DNA of 64,000 nucleotides from Spinacia oleracea (taxonomy: Eukaryota > Streptophyta > Magnoliopsida > Caryophyllales > Amaranthaceae), in the NCBI RefSeq assembly GCF_020520425.1, contig NC_079490.1:6386001-6450000 (forward strand), in the 5' to 3' direction. The notes under the pieces were generated by a model, which ran no database searches, had not been told where the DNA came from, and saw only the letters and a list, made by a program, of their open reading frames with translations. Shown here one piece after another: positions 11,701 through 22,922 of the stretch. Position 1 is the first letter of the stretch, and every line of letters starts with the position of its first letter. Both the position numbers and the translations under genes were made by a program.

Positions 11701-12518
11701 ATTACGAAACCTATGTAGTATAGCATGTAAGATGCCTATCAAGTAGACAATCCTTCAAAAGTTTTGCCAACGCCACCATCACATCTGGTTCAATGAAACT
11801 ATCCCTAAACCAAGTGTGACATCATTGTCTCGATTAATTTCCTTTTACCAAGCTCGACATCGATTGTAATTCAACTTCTACTAAAGGCAACTAATAATGA
11901 ACTAATTACACCTCAGGTCAATCTTTGAAGTCAAATTACAATAGAAACATTTCCAACATAAAGCAAGTAATCTCACCTCAATTGCCATCAAAGGAGGCAT
12001 TTCAACTTGAGCACAAGCTAAAAATATGATCCCATCACGAAGAATGTGGAAAATGTAATGCGTTGGAGAAGCAATTACAGGCGGAATCTATCATAAAATC
12101 CAAACAATCAACATTGTAACTTTATGGGGTTATTAATTTGACAAGAATTATGCAGAAATCAATCAAATGAAACAAACCTAAAAACAAAAGAATACCTTAG
12201 ATGAATCACCTTGAGAACTGACTTGATCCCAGAACCAATCACATATTGACCGATCAACCCGGTGGCCGATTAGCTGTTTCTCCAGCATAACCTCCCTAAA
12301 ATCAAAATTAACATGGGTTTTTTTCATAATATTAAAATTCCCATATGGGTTTTGATGAAATCAGTAGTATTCAAAATACCCAATTAAGGGATGTAAGAAA
12401 ATGGGTAATTGAAATTAGTTTGAAAGATTGAAGATTATGGAAGGAATTGGGGAATTTGGGATTATAAAGTTAAAGAAATTTACCCGGAATCTGATAAGAT
12501 GAATATGCATTGTAGCAT
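8743..12518 (-). CDS. AP3M: AP-3 adaptor complex subunit mu (8 exons)
   Basis: Exons in transcript order are 12518-12484, 12295-12196, 12087-11977, 11102-11013, 10493-10246, 9878-9669, 9359-9152 and 8988-8743. Every junction is GT-AG with matching phase. The product is 415 aa, the same length I recall for Arabidopsis AP3M (At1g56590). Residues 1 to about 130 form the longin-like domain (MLQCIFILSDSG, HRVDRSICDWFWDQ, FLACAQVEMPPLMAIE). Residues about 180-415 form the mu-homology cargo-binding domain (DGALVKCEVYGEVQV, LSFANPSILNDVRFHPCVR, ALSGLKIDKLEV). AP-3 sorts membrane cargo from Golgi/endosomal membranes to the vacuole; mu reads tyrosine-based signals. The gene is convergent with the membrane-protein gene. 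Introns 3 to 4 are long and contain repeat-like DNA. The gene looks intact. Confidence 0.95.
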
Positions 12519-12866
12519 ATTTGTTTCTCCAAGACAGATTTTCTCTCTCCTGGAGGTTTGATGAAGTTCAACGTTTGATTGAGGCGATGGAGCTTTCGAA
12601 CTCGAAAGGTTAAATTTTCAGTGGAATTTCACAGCGAAGGGAAGAGAGTCAAGAGACCGAGCGTTTCAAAAGTTTGTATGTGCAAATTTTGCTGTCAATG
12701 TTGAGGGTAAAATTGCAAAAAAACGTACCCCTCCATCCATAAATGTTTGCCCATTGCATTTTTTGGGTCAAATTTTAAAAAGATTGATGATAAATCTCAT
12801 TAACCTATGAGAAATTATAATCACTATATATTTTAGCGAACTTTTTTGTCATATTTAAAATTATAA
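12519..12866 (-). promoter_or_regulatory. Leader and promoter region of AP3M
   Basis: Immediately upstream of the AP3M start (reading leftward) lie a pyrimidine/CTCTC tract near 12540 and moderately GC-balanced sequence to about 12700, which fit a 5' leader. Beyond that the sequence becomes AT-rich and runs into a Helitron end at 12867. No definite TATA box was assigned. Confidence 0.3.
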
Positions 12867-13335
12867 CTAGATTATATCTCGTGCATGCACGAATATTTTA
12901 AAATTATTGTTTGATCATATTTTTTATAAAATATTTCTCCTCCTAAAATTTATGCATAATTAATAAATCTTGAACATATTCATATTTAATCATCTGATAT
13001 GAAACTTTTGTCCTATTACGTGTTACATATTTTATATGCATAATATGCTAATTTGAACAAAATATTGACTAAATATATTTTCTATTATTGATATACCGAT
13101 TTGACAAAAATATTTCAATATAATATAATTTTGAGCAAGTTATTAGGTGGTATTTATTATTGTCATATTTAGTAAGTCAATATTTTGTTTCCATACATAA
13201 ACCATTATAAAAACTGATAAAAACTAAATAAATTAGATATATTTTAGAAAATATGCTTTTGGCGGGAAAAAATTGCACCAGGAAGTGACATGTGTCATTC
13301 CTGGTGTTTGTTTTAATATAAAGTAAAGTAATAGA
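12867..13335 (-). mobile_element. Nonautonomous Helitron, both ends intact
   Basis: Read on the minus strand the element starts TCTATTACTTTAC at 13335 and ends CTAG at 12867. The base before the start is A and the base after the end is T, the classic A^T Helitron insertion. Just before the 3' end is a perfect 12-bp palindrome CGTGCATGCACG (12880-12891), the expected terminal hairpin, 9 bases before the CTAG. The subterminal 5' part contains a CACCAGGAATGACA / TGTCACTTCCTGGTG inverted repeat. There is no coding sequence; 469 bp. Confidence 0.85.
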
Positions 13336-13479
13336 TACTATTTACAATTGATCATCATCTTCTAAATTCTTTCCAACATACAGAGTAATATTTATGTGAG
13401 ACTTTTTTATTCGTCTTAGTGTATATTTCTAAAATATCATAATTTTATAATTGGTTATCATGCATATTTAGGTCGTTCT

Positions 13480-13850
13480 TCCGAGCTTTTTTTAGTTGAA
13501 CTGAACTGAACTGGATGAAGCTGAACTAAACTAAACTAAACTAAATTAAATTGATGTAACTGAATGAATAGTAAAATAATAGATAACAAATAATAATAAT
13601 AACGGTAATGGTAATCCTAATAGTAATAATAATAACAATAATAATAAATAAAGATGAACACCACAATATAATTAATAGTACTAATATTTAACATTAAAAT
13701 AATAAACAAAATAATAAAGTAAGATAATTAGAGACGGAGATGAACACGGTGTTGTTGTTTTGAACCGAACTAAATGAAGTGAATTGAAGTGAGCTGAACG
13801 GACCTGAACTGAACTGAACTGAAATTAAGTCCAAAGGAACATGCCTTAGA
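13480..13850. repeat. Simple-sequence-rich stretch (CTGAA / TAA repeats)
   Basis: (CTGAA)n-like and (CTAAA)n words at about 13497-13550, TAA/AAT runs at about 13585-13660, and GAACTGAACTGAA words at about 13790-13825. Similar TTCAG pentamer runs occur in CRB intron 5 (46971-47110). The end word GGAACATGCCTT suggests an old MITE of the same family as near 47.83-47.96 kb. No gene is seen from 13336 to about 14065. Confidence 0.5.
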
Positions 13851-14064
13851 GATATTTGCAATGGAATCTGTAATAGTATAAAATTTGAGAGTTTTACCGT
13901 GTTCAACATATATTTTTCAAATCCATATAAGCACATTTTTCTTAGATTCTTGCCATATATTTATAATAATGAAATACGAAATATAAGAAAAGAAAGTGGG
14001 GTAAATAAATTAATCCTAACACTTATAAAGCTTTGAATTTTGATTACTATTTACGTAACAGTGG

Positions 14065-15757
14065 TATTCCTGATTTTTTTTTGGTGATTAAAGGGGGCAG
14101 AAGCCCAAACACGCAGGAACAAGAAACTAAAGAACTACAGAAAAGAAAAAGCTACAGCAACTCAAACATAACACCAGCTGTCCGTAACTCAAGCTACACC
14201 ACCAGCCTTCTCCGGCACCACTCTTGGCCAAGCCACCCCGCTTATGTCCTCCAATAAAACGGCATGAAGGTCCTTCGGTACGGCTCAAACATGACTAATT
14301 TCTGGTCTGACTCAACGCCATAATTAGCCAACCAATCGGCTACACGATTGGCCTCTCTATAGAAATGGCTCACTGTAACCTCCCAACCTGGACGAGTGAT
14401 GAGAGATTTACACTTACGAAAAATGTGAATGTACGGAGAGTTGGTTGGAGTCTCATCCACCAACATTCTAACTACTACTTCAGAGTCCACAGTAAGTTGA
14501 ACTCTCCTGTGGCCACCATTCCAAGCCATCCCAAGCCCTCTCATAACCCCTAACAATTCTGCTTTAGTACAAGTGCAAACTCCACATTGTACTGCAAACA
14601 TTTCGTGCACTTCCCCTCTATAACCTCGGATCAGACCCCCAGCCTTTCCTGGGTTTCCCTTAGCTGCACCGTCGGTATTCAACCGCACCCACCCCTCTCT
14701 TGGGCTAACCCACCTGACGTACACCTCCTTCTTCGAGCCTTTATCCATATTACCCATCAGCTCATCTCTCTCCATGGCTCTCTTAATGGTGCCAACACGA
14801 GCAAAAATAAAGCTTAACTGGTCTATAGGAATGTTCGGGGAAGGATTAAAAGTTCTCTCATTTCTTCACCTCCATAACCACCAACAGGTAACCACAAACA
14901 CCCTAGGCCATTCGTCTCCTCTAACTGAACTACCCCCCACAATGTTACTTACTACCCACTTAGCAAAGGGTAATTCGTTGACCACATGATCGTTAGGAAT
15001 CCCCAACTTCTGCCACATTCTACGAGCTACTGGGCACAACCTGATCAAGTGCTCACCATTCTCTTGCCCCCCTCCACGGGCCTTACATCTTGGATCATCT
15101 AAAAGAGTACGAGTGAACCTATTGCTATTAGTCATCCACATATCTTGAACAAGCAGCCACATGAATAGCCTAACTCTTTGAGGTGCAGGAACTTTCCAAA
15201 TATTCTTCCATTTTCTACTATCATCAGGTAGTGACTCTTCCTCAGTCCTTATAATCTTCAAGGCATAACTGATCTTGAATCCCCCCGATGGAGACCCATT
15301 GCAATAAACTTCATCTACCGCATTTTCATCTTCGATGAGTTCATGTGAGGCAACTTCTCCAAGCACACTTGCAGGCAAGAAATCTGCGAATAATTCGAAC
15401 TTCCAGCCCACATTCGGATCCCACACTTCCTTTATTGTCATATCTTGCAAGTGTATCGGGGGTTCTTGGATAGCAAGTGAAAGTAACGGTTCCTTCGTAG
15501 CCCACCGATGATGCCAAAAGAAAGTTTTAGTGCCATTTTCTACTGCCATATTCACACCTTTGCGTACTACATCAATACTACTCAAAATACCTCTCCAAGC
15601 ATTGGAGGCATTAGCCTTCTCCTTAAACATATCTATATCACACCGATTATCACAGTACTTAGCCCGCAAAACTCGAGACCACAAGGACCTTGGCTCAGTT
15701 AACACTCTCCAACCCAACTTGGCAAGGAAAGCTGAATTACCCCCAATTTCTTCTTTG
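14065..15757 (-). mobile_element. 5'-truncated non-LTR (L1-type) LINE
   Basis: Only the 3' part of the element is present. Minus-strand frame 15717-14242 encodes the end of ORF2: an LAKLGWRVLTEP-like lead, a zinc-finger reverse-transcriptase-associated domain (KNIWKVPAPQRVRLFMWLL, then C/H residues ending EHLIRLCPVARRMW), then an RNase H-like domain (WVRLNTDGAAKGNPGKAG with Asp, KAELLGV with Glu, LTVDSEVVV with Asp). The two parts are in the same frame and separated by one in-frame TGA at 14866-14868, where a Trp codon is usual (CWWLWR-stop-RNERTF). The forward T-run near 14068-14077 corresponds to the minus-strand poly(A) tail. The 5' boundary sits in a T16 run near 15757. Confidence 0.8.
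14242..15717 (-). pseudogene. LINE ORF2 C-terminal fragment (zf-RVT plus RNase H-like)
   Basis: This is the coding remnant inside the LINE: about 490 codons in one frame, with a single TGA stop at 14866-14868. The first part carries the zf-RVT module and the second the RVT_3 RNase H-like fold with acidic catalytic residues still visible. The endonuclease and the reverse transcriptase core are absent. It is a transposon relic rather than a host gene. The good frame conservation suggests a moderately young insertion. Confidence 0.75.
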
Positions 15758-15901
15758 CTTTTTTTTTTTTTTTTGTCTTTTCCTTAACAATTTCCCTTTT
15801 ATTACACTTCATAGTAGTTGTTTTACCCTTTCTTGTTAGTATATTTAACAATTTATTTGCTTCTTTTTTTTTGTCTTTTCTCTAAACACAATGTTAAACT
15901 A

Positions 15902-16198
15902 CCCCCGTTTCAAAAATGATCTTTATATTTTCCGTTTTAGTCCGTTTTATAATGTTCTTTACCCTTTGCTTTATTCTATTTTTTGACATAAAAATTTACT
16001 ATCTACCCTTCTTATCCCATAATATTTATCATTTCCCACTCACTTTCTCTTACTTTATTCATTTTTTTTCTTATACCCACCTACATTTTTACACATTTAT
16101 CTTACTTTATTCATATTTTATTATATTCAACCAACTTTTCCACTTTTGTCTTAATATTTATGTAAATACTAACTGTAAATATCTTTATGAAACAGAGG
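15902..16198. mobile_element. Stowaway-like MITE
   Basis: The left end (C)CCCCGTTTCAAAAATGATC and right end ATCTTTATGAAACAGAGG are inverted repeats of the Stowaway consensus type, flanked by TA on both sides (15900-15901 and 16199-16200). Internal words TTTTAGTCCGTTTTATAA and TCTATTTTTTGACAT recur in the element starting at 63767, so both belong to one family. It is noncoding, 297 bp. Confidence 0.75.
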
Positions 16199-16242
16199 TA
16201 GTATATCGGTATGCTTTTATATTTGAGTTTTCCCTAGACTAA

Positions 16243-16409
16243 GTTGTATCAAATTGTACAATGATCAAGGGGCATTCAAGTTTATCCAAGAGTTGCTTCG
16301 CACCAAGCATTTGCTGATTGAAATAGGACCACAAAATCACTCTAGAGGAAGAATGTTATGTAGTGGCCCCTCAAGCAAGTTGTTCTGGAAGACGGAAGAT
16401 GGTGAATGA
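16243..16409 (+). pseudogene. Coding-like fragment of unknown origin
   Basis: One frame reads LYNDQGAFKFIQELLRTKHL then LIEIGPQNHSRGRMLCSGPS and SKLFWKTEDGE before a TGA near 16407. Amino-acid composition is protein-like and the following 230 bases resemble a 3' UTR. No start codon, splice acceptor or partner exon was found nearby, and I do not recognise the family. It may be the last exon of a broken gene or a captured fragment. Confidence 0.3.
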
Positions 16410-17150
16410 ATGCAGTTCGGAGATGATGTCCAAGTCTATGTGGCTAAGCATCAGTGTCAGTTTCTATATGTATAAATTACAGAGTAGTTTGGCACTAGCA
16501 GATAATGTTGTATCACCCTAACTCTTCAAGTTTAATGTAGTATGCACTGAGGAATTTTGCAAGGCAATGCTTCATGTTCTTGGCCAATACTCTTTGCCTT
16601 TGCTCCTTTTGTAAAAGTTAAAGAATCTTGGTTGCCAAGCACATCTAATGTATAATATCTATTACCTACGTATTTGTGTTTAAAATTTATATATTTGTGA
16701 TTTTCATGTTTTGTTTTCTCTGGTCTTTACTATACAAGTTTTACAAATTTACTTTCACTAATCAGTTTTACATCCCTTGTGGGACCGCACGCGCTAGCGT
16801 GGTCCAACTACTATTCAAAAATACAGGCATAAGATCCATGTACAATTGTTTATAATACCAATGAGACCATAAAAAAATTGGAAAATAATAAACAATGGAT
16901 GTGTAAGGACATTTGGTGTAATATTTTAATGTAAAAGTTATTAAAAAGGAAAATATAACTCTAACAAATACGGTAAAAATGGTATATATAACTCCTAAAA
17001 TACTATGAACGGATTAGTGTTGTCATAAATATGTTTTAGGAAAATATATATAAAAAAATACTATTTCCAAGAAAAACTAAAAATATTGGGAATAGGAGGG
17101 GAACTTCCCTCCAAAAAAAGAAAGGTATAAGTAGATAGAATCTTGTCAAG
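16410..17150. other. Intergenic stretch, no gene seen
   Basis: AT-rich sequence without recognisable coding content. The palindrome-containing word CGCACGCGCTAGCGTGG lies near 16786. Otherwise nothing distinctive was found. Confidence 0.3.
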
Positions 17151-18191
17151 TATTGTTTCCCACACTATTGGATGCATTGTTAGGGTTATTTGAGGCCGTC
17201 TCAGATGCAACCCTAAACGGGAATGAATGGACTAAAAATTCCTAATGAATACTCAAATTGTAGGAACATATATAATCGATGTGCTTGTAATATGCACATC
17301 TTTAGGAGTCAATTAGCATTATGTTTTTGTACATTTGAGCGTAGTTTAGTTGCATTTTGAGTTGTCTTACTCTATTGCATTTCTTTGTTTGTTTTTTACG
17401 GAGAGCTTCTCTTTCTCTATTTTCATCCAAGCTAAAGAGACGCACCGGAGTATGAATGTCCCGCTAATTCAAATGAGAGATTAACCACGCCAATGGGGTT
17501 CGAGTACAAGTTTCGCGTCATCCTCTTCCTCACACCTCATAACTATCATGCTCTCATGAAGGAAGAAAAGAATGAGTTAAATCTTGCACTAAATCTGATC
17601 TTTGGGCTTGAAGGATGCACGATATTTATCCATGGGAGAGAAGTAGAAGAGAAGTGAAGCAGCTAGGCAGCTAGGGTATGGTCCTAGCTTGCACGAACCA
17701 TGCAGCCCTTGTATCGCATTGGAGGAGCTTCAACCAAGGATAATTGTGCAAGGATCGTGCACGATTCGACATGGATCGTGTAGTATCTGGTGGTGCACGA
17801 CCCTCTGCACGGGTCGTGCACATTTTACACGGAACGTGCAGCGCTGCTACTCCTCCCCCATCGTGTTACATTGCATGGGTCGTGCAACTCTGATGAAGAC
17901 CGTGCGAAGCATGACAGTCACCCCACTTTTTGGGTACATGTTCCCCCTTAGTATAAATTGAATGTTACCCTAAAACCCACTTATGTGGAGTGTGTATTAG
18001 ACTTTATTTTCTCTCATTTTATTTTCTCTTGGGTTACGCACTCTCACCACTTTATTTATTTCTGGTATAACTTTTAATTTGCTTTAATTTATCTTTTGGA
18101 TTCTGCACTTTGATGAGAAGATCTCCTCTTTCAATTCAAGTAATTTTGGTTGTTTATTGCTTAATCTCTTTATTGCTTTCATTTATAGGTT

Positions 18192-18288
<97 letters not shown>

Positions 18289-19050
18289 TTTTTTTTAATG
18301 TAATTTTGGTGTGAAGGGTGTGAGCCTGCAAGATGGACTTAGGTTGGTCTGGCTTGTTTGTTTGCTTGTTCCAAACCCCAAGGAAAAGTTGTGATTCATG
18401 TGCTATAGTTGTTATCTGATAGGCATTGAGCGTGGAGCCGTTGACACCGAAAATACTTCCTTAACACGGGAAAGCGTTTGTTCTTCATGTTGACCATAAA
18501 AGCGTGATTATAGTGGGTGCTTAGCTTCATTTCTATTTACCTAGTTGTCACTGTGACCATCAGGAACCTAGGTAGGAAATCAGAAACACAACTTAGACTC
18601 TTGAACCACATCGTGACCATCGGGTAGGAATGGTTTGTAGTATTGTGCAATGCTCCCTAAACTACGGAGTAACTTTTAATTTGCCAATTATTCATGCTTC
18701 AGTAGAGTAAAAGAGTCATTGACTTTTCATAGATATACTAGGTGGAATCCCACTTCCCTAGTTCTATCCCTTGGTATAGAATACTCTGTTTGTGCACTTA
18801 GTGACAAGTTGTGCAAACAACCCAACCAACGATTGTTTTTGTTGTGAAGTGTGCTAGTAGCTACATGTGTTCTTGCTAGTGTAGAAAACGTTTGATCCCC
18901 GAGAGTTCGACCCTTACTTACCCCTTGTCTACTATACTTGTTGTAGTGTCATAACATTGAGTCAAGTGGACTAAATTATATCACTCGATGATGCTCTAGG
19001 TGTTTAACAACGCGAGTAGAGTGCCATCAATAATAATTGGTCATTTGTAG
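17150..19050 (+). mobile_element. Possible Ty3/gypsy (Athila-like) LTR relic
   Basis: The stretch around 18890-19030 (CCCCGAGAGTTCGACCCTTA, then a run with TACTATACTTGTTG, then AGAGTGCCATCA) resembles the 3' end of an Athila/Calypso-type LTR and the start of the region after it. Upstream, 17660-17900 is crowded with CGTGCA / TGCACG words and 18000-18110 has LTR-like T-rich sequence. No internal coding region follows; the next element begins at 19115. It is a fossil, an incomplete fragment, and boundaries are approximate. Confidence 0.35.
18194..18280. repeat. (TC)n microsatellite, about 43 units
   Basis: An uninterrupted TC dinucleotide run of about 87 bases followed by GTGTGTG and T9. It sits inside the putative LTR relic. 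Confidence 0.97.
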
Positions 19051-19201
19051 GGCAAAAAGATCCTCGATTGGGTTGATTCTTAAGGTCCACCATAATTTGG
19101 CCCAATGAAGACAATCTATATAATATACTAAAAGAGAGGAAATCAATGTGGTAATGACAAATGTCACTCATTGATTCGCCTCTCTTTAAAATAAAATAAA
19201 A

Positions 19202-20350
19202 ATTATTTTTCTCTAACTATCTCTAAATAAAAAACTATTATGGACTACATAATATTATATTTTCTAAATGCAAGGAAACTATATATGCATATACGATTAA
19301 CTAAATGTACTATTGATTTTATTTATATATAACATGGATTTCTTTACATTTTACAAAGTATATGACTACTTTTCCATTATATTTTATTCTATATATACAT
19401 TATTGGATCTTCAATATATATATCTGATATCTATAAACTATAGTAAATGAAAGGAAATCAATGTGGTTAACTAACTTATTCGGCAATTTAACTTAAGCAT
19501 CATAACTTTAATGAAAGTGGCCGTGCATTATTATGTATACAAAGTATTTATTGATTATGGTCTACAAAGTTTATTTATTGATTATGGTCTATCAAGTGTT
19601 TATACTCTATTTTTAAGGTATTAAACAACTTTTAGGGATAGTAATTTTTACATTCATGATTACAAATACTAGCATTGTCATAACCAAAGTGATGCTCAGT
19701 ACTATACATGGTCTCTTTTATAGCAAATATAATACCACTCTATTATAAACTTTGTACCGTACATTGTCATAGCAAAAAAAATATTATTTTTCTCTAACTA
19801 TCTCTAAATAAAAAACTATTATGGACTACATAATATTATATTTTCTAAATGCAAGGAAACTATATATGCATATACGATTAACTAAATGTACTATTGATTT
19901 TATTTATATATAACATGGATTTCTTTACATTTTACAAAGTATATGACTACTTTTCCATTATATTTTATTCTATATATACATTATTGGATCTTCAATATAT
20001 ATATCTGATATCTATAAACTATAGTAAATGAAAGGAAATCAATGTGGTTAACTAACTTATTCGGCAATTTAACTTAAGCATCATAACTTTAATGAAAGTG
20101 GCCGTGCATTATTATGTATACAAAGTATTTATTGATTATGGTCTACAAAGTTTATTTATTGATTATGGTCTATCAAGTGTTTATACTCTATTTTTAAGGT
20201 ATTAAACAACTTTTAGGGATAGTAATTTTTACATTCATGATTACAAATACTAGCATTGTCATAACCAAAGTGATGCTCAGTACTATACATGGTCTCTTTT
20301 ATAGCAAATATAATACCACTCTATTATAAACTTTGTACCGTACATTGTCA
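19202..20350. repeat. Tandem duplication, two units with 581-bp period
   Basis: The block beginning ATTATTTTTCTCTAACTATC at 19202 and ending TTTGTACCGTACATTGTCAT near 19770 repeats almost unchanged from 19783 to about 20350. Every stretch I compared is identical. The duplication lies inside the first Helitron unit and looks recent. Confidence 0.9.
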
Positions 20351-20450
20351 TAATTAACCAAAGTGTTTAGTTCGAATAGTATGTGTAGCAATAAGGTAAT
20401 GACAATGTACGGTACAAAGTTTGTACTATTCGAATTAAACACTTGGTAGA
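20329..20450. repeat. Interleaved inverted repeats A-B-A'-B'
   Basis: A = CTTTGTACCGTACATTGTCA (about 20331) has its complement TGACAATGTACGGTACAAAG about 70 bases later. B = GTGTTTAGTTCGAATAGTA has its near-complement TACTATTCGAATTAAACAC after that. The order A-B-A'-B' interlocks the two potential stems instead of nesting them. Confidence 0.75.
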
Positions 20451-22922
20451 GTTTGTATCTATATCTATATATTATACTAAAAGAGAGGAAATCAATGTGG
20501 TGATGACAAATGTCACTCATTGATTGGCCTCTCTTATAGATATAAAAAAAAATTAAACAAAAAATTTATTTTGTTAACTTTCACTTTATAAAGTATTTGA
20601 TTCCATTTTCCTAAAAAAAGATATCATTCTATACCTGGGGAATATTTTGTAAAATCTTTTCTATATTTGTTAACAAATAACCAATGTGCTTATCTTTTTA
20701 TAAAAAATTAGTCCATTATATGGAGTACGTAGTAGGATATTTATAAAAAAAAGTTTACAGTAATCTACCGATTTGTACTTACATAATATATTAGAATACA
20801 AATAAATTAGAAAATCAATACAATATGTATAGAGTGTATAAAAAAATTACTGTAGTACTCTATAAAATTTTAACAACTAAATTCGATATTTATAGCCTCC
20901 AATGGTTGTACTATTTTTTTTATTATAGACGTATTATATTTAGCAACTAAATTCGGTAATTATCACCGCCATTGATATGATAGTAATATTTTACTACTTT
21001 TAAAAAAAGTATGTAACTTCCTTAAATATGAGCAAAAATTGCGTAATCTAATCTATCTACTACGTAATTCCTCAATTTTTTAGATGTAACTCTTTAATTT
21101 TTACATTAGCTTTTATATTCACACATCGCTATACTTTTTCTAACTTTTTGATGATTATTAATACTGTATGATGAACATAGTTATGGATTCCGTAGAATTT
21201 TGTTGACTTTGTCTAAATATTTACATAATACTACCATTTTATCTATTAATCTATATACTATACTAAAAGAGAGGAAATCAATGTGGAGCTGACAAATGCC
21301 GGTCTCTAATTTTCTCTTATAGATATACATAAATACTAAAAAAAGAAAGAAAGTATTTGACTCTATAATTATTTTGTTAACTTGCAACTCATAAATATAT
21401 TTGATTATATTTTCCTTAAAAAAAAAGCATTCTACACATGGGAATTATTTTGTAAATTATATTTTCTATAATCTTGTAACAAATATGACAAATATAAGAT
21501 TATCTTTTTATAAAAAAATAATCCATTATATGGAATACATAGCAGGATTTTTATAAAAACTTAAAAGTAGTCTACTGATATTGGATAATTAGAATACAAA
21601 TAAATTTGAAAATCAATCAAGTATATGTGATTAAGAGTGTATAATTTTTTTTTTTACTATAGTACTCTGTAATAGTATCAATTTTTGTTTAGAAATTATG
21701 TCATATACTGGATGCGGTTAATTATAACGAATGTTTACCTTTGATCATTTATTATTTGTAATTCAATGAATCTTTGCATGCATTTTCTGATAACCGATAT
21801 AGAAAATCTTATAATAGTTGAACATGTACTATCAATTATATTATTATAATATTATCATCTTTCTAAGAATTAGTGTCATATAATGAATACGGATATGAAT
21901 AACAAACTTGAACTCTAAGGTTGTCTTAAATATTTTATATGCCCAATTTCAATTAACAAAATGAAACTCCTACCCATATTTTTTTTATGGCGGGTCCTAG
22001 CCTATACTTAATCTTAAATACCAAATATTTTTTTTCCACATTCACATTATTGTAATATTTTTTCCATATATTTAAAAGTTAGTTGAAAGGAAAAGTGGAT
22101 TATTTATCGAATATAGTGATGTTATATTGTCAATGGGGCAGGTTTTTGGGAGATCCCGTGCATCCGCCCCAAATGGATTATTTGTCGAAAGTAGTGACGG
22201 GGACGAGGATAAATTTTAGATTGGACATGCACGTGTTGCTAATCCTGCATCTAATTGATTATGAATATATATAAAAAACGTTACTACTAACTTACATATT
22301 ATAATGTTTTATTTATTTACTCAATTACTCTAATCAGACAAACGGATTGTCAAAAACTCTAGAATAAGTTTTAAGATTCAAAACTATCTTACCAAAATAA
22401 AAATACACTGAGTCAAGGAGTGGGTTATTTTAGGCCGGGGTACTGGATACACCGGAGGGGGAGTCATGAAGCAGGGATAAATTTTATTGTGTACCTCTCG
22501 AGACGGGAATTGAGAGTAATGAGTATCGTTCCTATCGTGGATGAGTGTTCAGGCCTCGCCTCGCCTCAAAGTCATCTCTAACTGAATAAATTAAATGGTG
22601 TAGTTAGGTGTTAAGTGGTCGGGTAATAAAGTTAATGGGGCGACTGTGCAAGTATTAACTGGGTATTACTGTCGAGTGAATGGTGGAGAAATCATTAAGT
22701 TTATTCTTGATACAAGAGGTGAATGAGAGAGAAAATAAATTTATTTATGTACCCTTATTTGTTTTAATAAATATGACACCGTATAGGAAATAACAAATTT
22801 ATCCATCGTTAATTATAATTTGGAGGATATCTATAAGCTCTATTTTGATGATAATTTTCTACCATATTTCATATATTTTATGTTTATATTATAAATCGTG
22901 CATCGTACGGGTGTTATACTAG

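Larger units (their letters stand above)
19115..22922 (+). mobile_element. Helitron cluster: three 5' ends, one 3' end
   Basis: Three closely similar 5' ends, each preceded by A, begin at 19115, 20464 and 21250 (TCTATAT..TATACTAAAAG followed by AGAGGAAATCAATGTGG). A single 3' end is seen: hairpin-like CGTGCATCGTACG at 22897-22909, then CTAG at 22919-22922 followed by T. The third unit (21250-22922) is the simplest complete element. The first two lack an obvious 3' end of their own. No Rep/helicase coding is seen, so it is nonautonomous. A copy of its tail recurs at 35693-36486 because the flanking duplication begins inside it, at 22129. Confidence 0.7.
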
